From Pseudahrensia aquimaris (lineage in GTDB: Bacteria; Pseudomonadota; Alphaproteobacteria; Rhizobiales; Rhizobiaceae), in contig NZ_JBHTJV010000009.1 of assembly GCF_042676045.1 (NCBI RefSeq), forward strand, positions 434,001 through 498,000: a DNA stretch of 64,000 nt. The letters are read 5' to 3'. A program made the position numbers and the translations under genes. The number at the start of each line of letters is the position of its first letter. Position 1 is the stretch's first letter. The notes below the pieces were generated by a model. That model made no database searches. It was not told where the DNA came from and saw nothing but the letters and a program-made list of their open reading frames with translations. Positions 61,775 through 64,000 of the stretch are shown here, one piece after another.

Positions 61775-64000
61775 TTAAGCGTTGTTGATCGCGGCCCAGA
61801 CATTCTGCGGCGTGGCCGGCATAGCCAGTTTGTCGTTGCCAATCGCGTCTGCAATCGCGTTGATAACCGCTGGGGGCGAACCGATGGCTCCGGCCTCGCC
61901 ACAACCCTTGATGCCGAGCGGGTTGCCCGGGCACAGCGTTTCGGTGGTCGAGACTTCGAAGTTTGGCACATCGTCAGCACGCGGCATGGTGTAATCCATG
62001 TAAGATGCTGACAGCAACTGGCCGTCATCATCGTAGACCGCGTTTTCCAGCATGGCCTGGCCGATGCCCTGGGTGAGGCCGCCATGGACCTGACCTTCCA
62101 CAATCATCGGATTGATGATCTTGCCAAAATCGTCCGCTGCCACAAAACGCTCAATCTTGGTCACACCCGTATCGGGATCAACCTCGACTTCGCAGATGTA
62201 GCAACCGGCGGGGAAGGTGAAGTTGGACGGATCGTAGAACGCGCCTTCCTTCAGGCCCGGCTCCATGCCTTCTGGCAGGTTGTGGGCGGTGTATGCGCCG
62301 AGGCACACTTCGTGCCAGCCAAGCTTCTTGTCGGTGCCTTTGACCAACACTTCGCCGTCCTTGATCTCGATATCGCCTTCCGACGCTTCAAGCAGATGCG
62401 CTGCGATTTTCTTGGCTTTGGCCTCCACCTTATCAAGCGCCTTGACGATAGCCGACATGCCGACCGCGCCGGAGCGCGAACCGTATGTGCCCATGCCAAA
62501 CTGCACCTTGTCGGTGTCGCCGTGGACGATCTGGACGTTTTCCATCGGCAGACCAAAGCGCTCGTTCACAAGCTGGGCAAACGTCGTTTCATGGCCTTGG
62601 CCGTGGCTGTGGGAGCCGGTGAGAATTTCCACCGTGCCGACAGGGTTCACGCGAACTTCCGCCGATTCCCAAAGGCCAACACCAGCGCCAAGCGAGCCAA
62701 CCGCCGCAGACGGTGCGATGCCGCAAGCCTCAATGTAGCAGGACATGCCAATGCCGCGCTTCATGCCGTTCTTTTCGGATTCTGCCCGCCGCTTGTCAAA
62801 GCCTTTGTAGTCGATGGCTTCCATCGCGGCATCGAGCGAAGCGTTAAAGTCGCCCGCATCGTAACACATGATAACCGGCGTCTGGTGCGGGAATTCCATA
62901 ATGAAATTCTGACGGCGCAGATCGGCTGGATCGACACCCAATTCCTTGGCCGCCTTTGTCATTAGACGTTCCAGCAAATAGGTCGCTTCCGGACGGCCAG
63001 CGCCACGATAGGCGTCTACCGGCACGGTGTTGGTATAAACCGTCTTCACGTTGCAGTGGATGTTGGGGATGTTGTATTGGCCCGAGAGCAGCGTCGCATA
63101 GAGATATGTCGGCACGGACGAAGAGAATAGGCTCATATACGCGCCGAGATTTGCAATCGTTTCCACCTTGAGGCCCACGATCTTGTTGTTCTTATCGAAG
63201 CCGATTTTCGCGGTCGACACGTGGTCGCGGCCATGGGCGTCAGTGACAAAGGCTTCCGAGCGGTCCGCCGTCCATTTGACCGCATCAACACCGGCTTTCT
63301 TCGCGGCCCAAAGGCAAACGATTTCTTCCGGGTAAATGTAAATTTTTGCGCCAAAGCCACCACCAACATCGGGGGCGATCACGCGCAATTTGTTTTCTGG
63401 GGCGACATTGTAGAACGCCGAAAGGACCAGCCGCGCCACATGCGGGTTCTGGCTGGTTGTGTGCAGTGTGAAATGGTCTTCTGCGCTGTCGTATTGAGCG
63501 AGCGCCGAGCGCGGCTCCATCGGGTTGGGCGACAGGCGGTTGTTGCGAATGTCGATCTCGACAATCTTGGCTGCACCCTTCAGCGCGTCGTCGGTCGGGG
63601 CTTCTTCGCCGATGTCCCAATCGAAGATGATGTTGTTCTTCGCTTCAGGATGTAGCTGTGGCGCGCCGTCTTTCATGGCGTCCACCGCACTGACAACAGC
63701 GGCCAAAACTTCGTAATCCACCTCAACAGCTTCCGCTGCCGCGCGGGCTTCGTCCAGGCTCTCGGCGATGACCACTGCTACCGCGTCACCCACGTAGCGC
63801 ACGTATTCGGTAGCAAGCGCCGACCATGCGCCCATGTTCATAGGCGAGCCGTCCTTGGAATGGACCATCCAGCCGCAAATGATGTTGCCGATGCCGTCGC
63901 CGGTTAGTTGCTTGCCGTCAAACACACCTGCCACGCCGGGCATGGCCTCGGCTGCGGACTTGTCGATGCCATTGATTTTCGCGTGGGCGTGGGGCGAGCG
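61775..64000 (-). CDS. Molybdopterin-binding large subunit, form-II CoxL-like (5' end outside window)
   Basis: At least 741 residues, open to the window edge, where it reads RSPHAHAKI, a motif close to the N terminus of the family. The active-site loop is AYRGAGR (bases 62993-63013), which marks form II; true CO dehydrogenases have AYxCSFR. The catalytic Glu is in GCGEAG (near base 61897) and QGIG is present. Form-II enzymes oxidise unknown aldehydes, purines or similar compounds rather than CO as a main job. A small 2Fe-2S subunit gene is expected upstream, outside the window, since form-II order is S-L-M. Confidence 0.92.
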   Translation of the reverse strand, partial: RSPHAHAKINGIDKSAAEAMPGVAGVFDGKQLTGDGIGNIICGWMVHSKDGSPMNMGAWSALATEYVRYVGDAVAVVIAESLDEARAAAEAVEVDYEVLAAVVSAVDAMKDGAPQLHPEAKNNIIFDWDIGEEAPTDDALKGAAKIVEIDIRNNRLSPNPMEPRSALAQYDSAEDHFTLHTTSQNPHVARLVLSAFYNVAPENKLRVIAPDVGGGFGAKIYIYPEEIVCLWAAKKAGVDAVKWTADRSEAFVTDAHGRDHVSTAKIGFDKNNKIVGLKVETIANLGAYMSLFSSSVPTYLYATLLSGQYNIPNIHCNVKTVYTNTVPVDAYRGAGRPEATYLLERLMTKAAKELGVDPADLRRQNFIMEFPHQTPVIMCYDAGDFNASLDAAMEAIDYKGFDKRRAESEKNGMKRGIGMSCYIEACGIAPSAAVGSLGAGVGLWESAEVRVNPVGTVEILTGSHSHGQGHETTFAQLVNERFGLPMENVQIVHGDTDKVQFGMGTYGSRSGAVGMSAIVKALDKVEAKAKKIAAHLLEASEGDIEIKDGEVLVKGTDKKLGWHEVCLGAYTAHNLPEGMEPGLKEGAFYDPSNFTFPAGCYICEVEVDPDTGVTKIERFVAADDFGKIINPMIVEGQVHGGLTQGIGQAMLENAVYDDDGQLLSASYMDYTMPRADDVPNFEVSTTETLCPGNPLGIKGCGEAGAIGSPPAVINAIADAIGNDKLAMPATPQNVWAAINNA

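Noticed and set aside
1..64000. CRISPR arrays, insertion sequences, prophage, tRNA or rRNA genes
   Set aside because: No regularly spaced repeats, transposase or integrase motifs, or tRNA-like folds were seen. Nearly all of the window is filled by the coding genes listed.

Overview
This is a 64 kb stretch of chromosome from an alphaproteobacterium, most likely of the order Hyphomicrobiales (Rhizobiales). That assignment rests on gene content and order read from the sequence: pckA divergent from chvI-chvG-hprK-EIIA-HPr, a his cluster ending in coaA and sitting back to back with hslVU, murJ-glnD, hrcA-rph-rdgB-hemW, and tsaB-rimI-fur-plsC-miaB-phoH-ybeY-corC. Base composition is moderately GC-rich and even. 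No rRNA, tRNA, CRISPR array, insertion sequence or prophage was seen. Genes are tightly packed; no gene-free stretch exceeds about 265 bases, and the genus cannot be decided from this window.

Layout. 1-5290: the end of addA, trxA with a clear terminator, argB coupled to a pyrimidine nucleotidase, and a lone hydantoinase/oxoprolinase. 5296-10075: uppP, a glutathione transferase-queG-epimerase run, and a UDP-glucuronate 4-epimerase. 10171-15909: pckA and the acid/envelope regulators ChvI-ChvG with a regulatory (sugar-transport-free) PTS: HprK, EIIA and HPr. 15916-20450: coaA and hisE, F, A, H, a DUF2628 gene, and hisB, all on the minus strand. 20665-23695: hslVU and an FAD oxidoreductase.

23876-28764 holds the most interesting part: an alpha-oxoamine-synthase-like PLP enzyme, a six-helix membrane histidine kinase and a receiver-GGDEF-EAL protein in a row on one strand. 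This resembles in architecture the CqsA/CqsS and LqsA/LqsS signalling systems, but with a direct cyclic-di-GMP output. Ligand and function are inferred.

28794-36809: a universal stress protein, trpS, murJ, glnD, grpE and hrcA on the minus strand. 36930-41749: rph, rdgB, hemW, rsmI, a YraN nuclease-like gene and gshB. 41746-43194: a periplasmic phosphatase and a DMT exporter. 43264-44882: comM behind a LexA-type box. 44940-56930: a hybrid kinase, an OlsB-like acyltransferase, mutS, tsaB, rimI, fur/mur, plsC, miaB, phoH, ybeY and corC. 56933-64000: an accessory-looking region with an unusual M19 peptidase, two patatins around a crotonase, and the end of a form-II CoxL/CoxM molybdenum hydroxylase operon that runs off the window.

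Together the window is mostly housekeeping: amino-acid synthesis, translation fidelity, envelope precursor handling and stress proteolysis. Four signalling kinases or regulators of signalling (ChvG, HprK, the six-helix kinase and the hybrid kinase) are interspersed. All eight convergent gene pairs meet with little or no spacer, twice sharing a single palindromic stop tetranucleotide.
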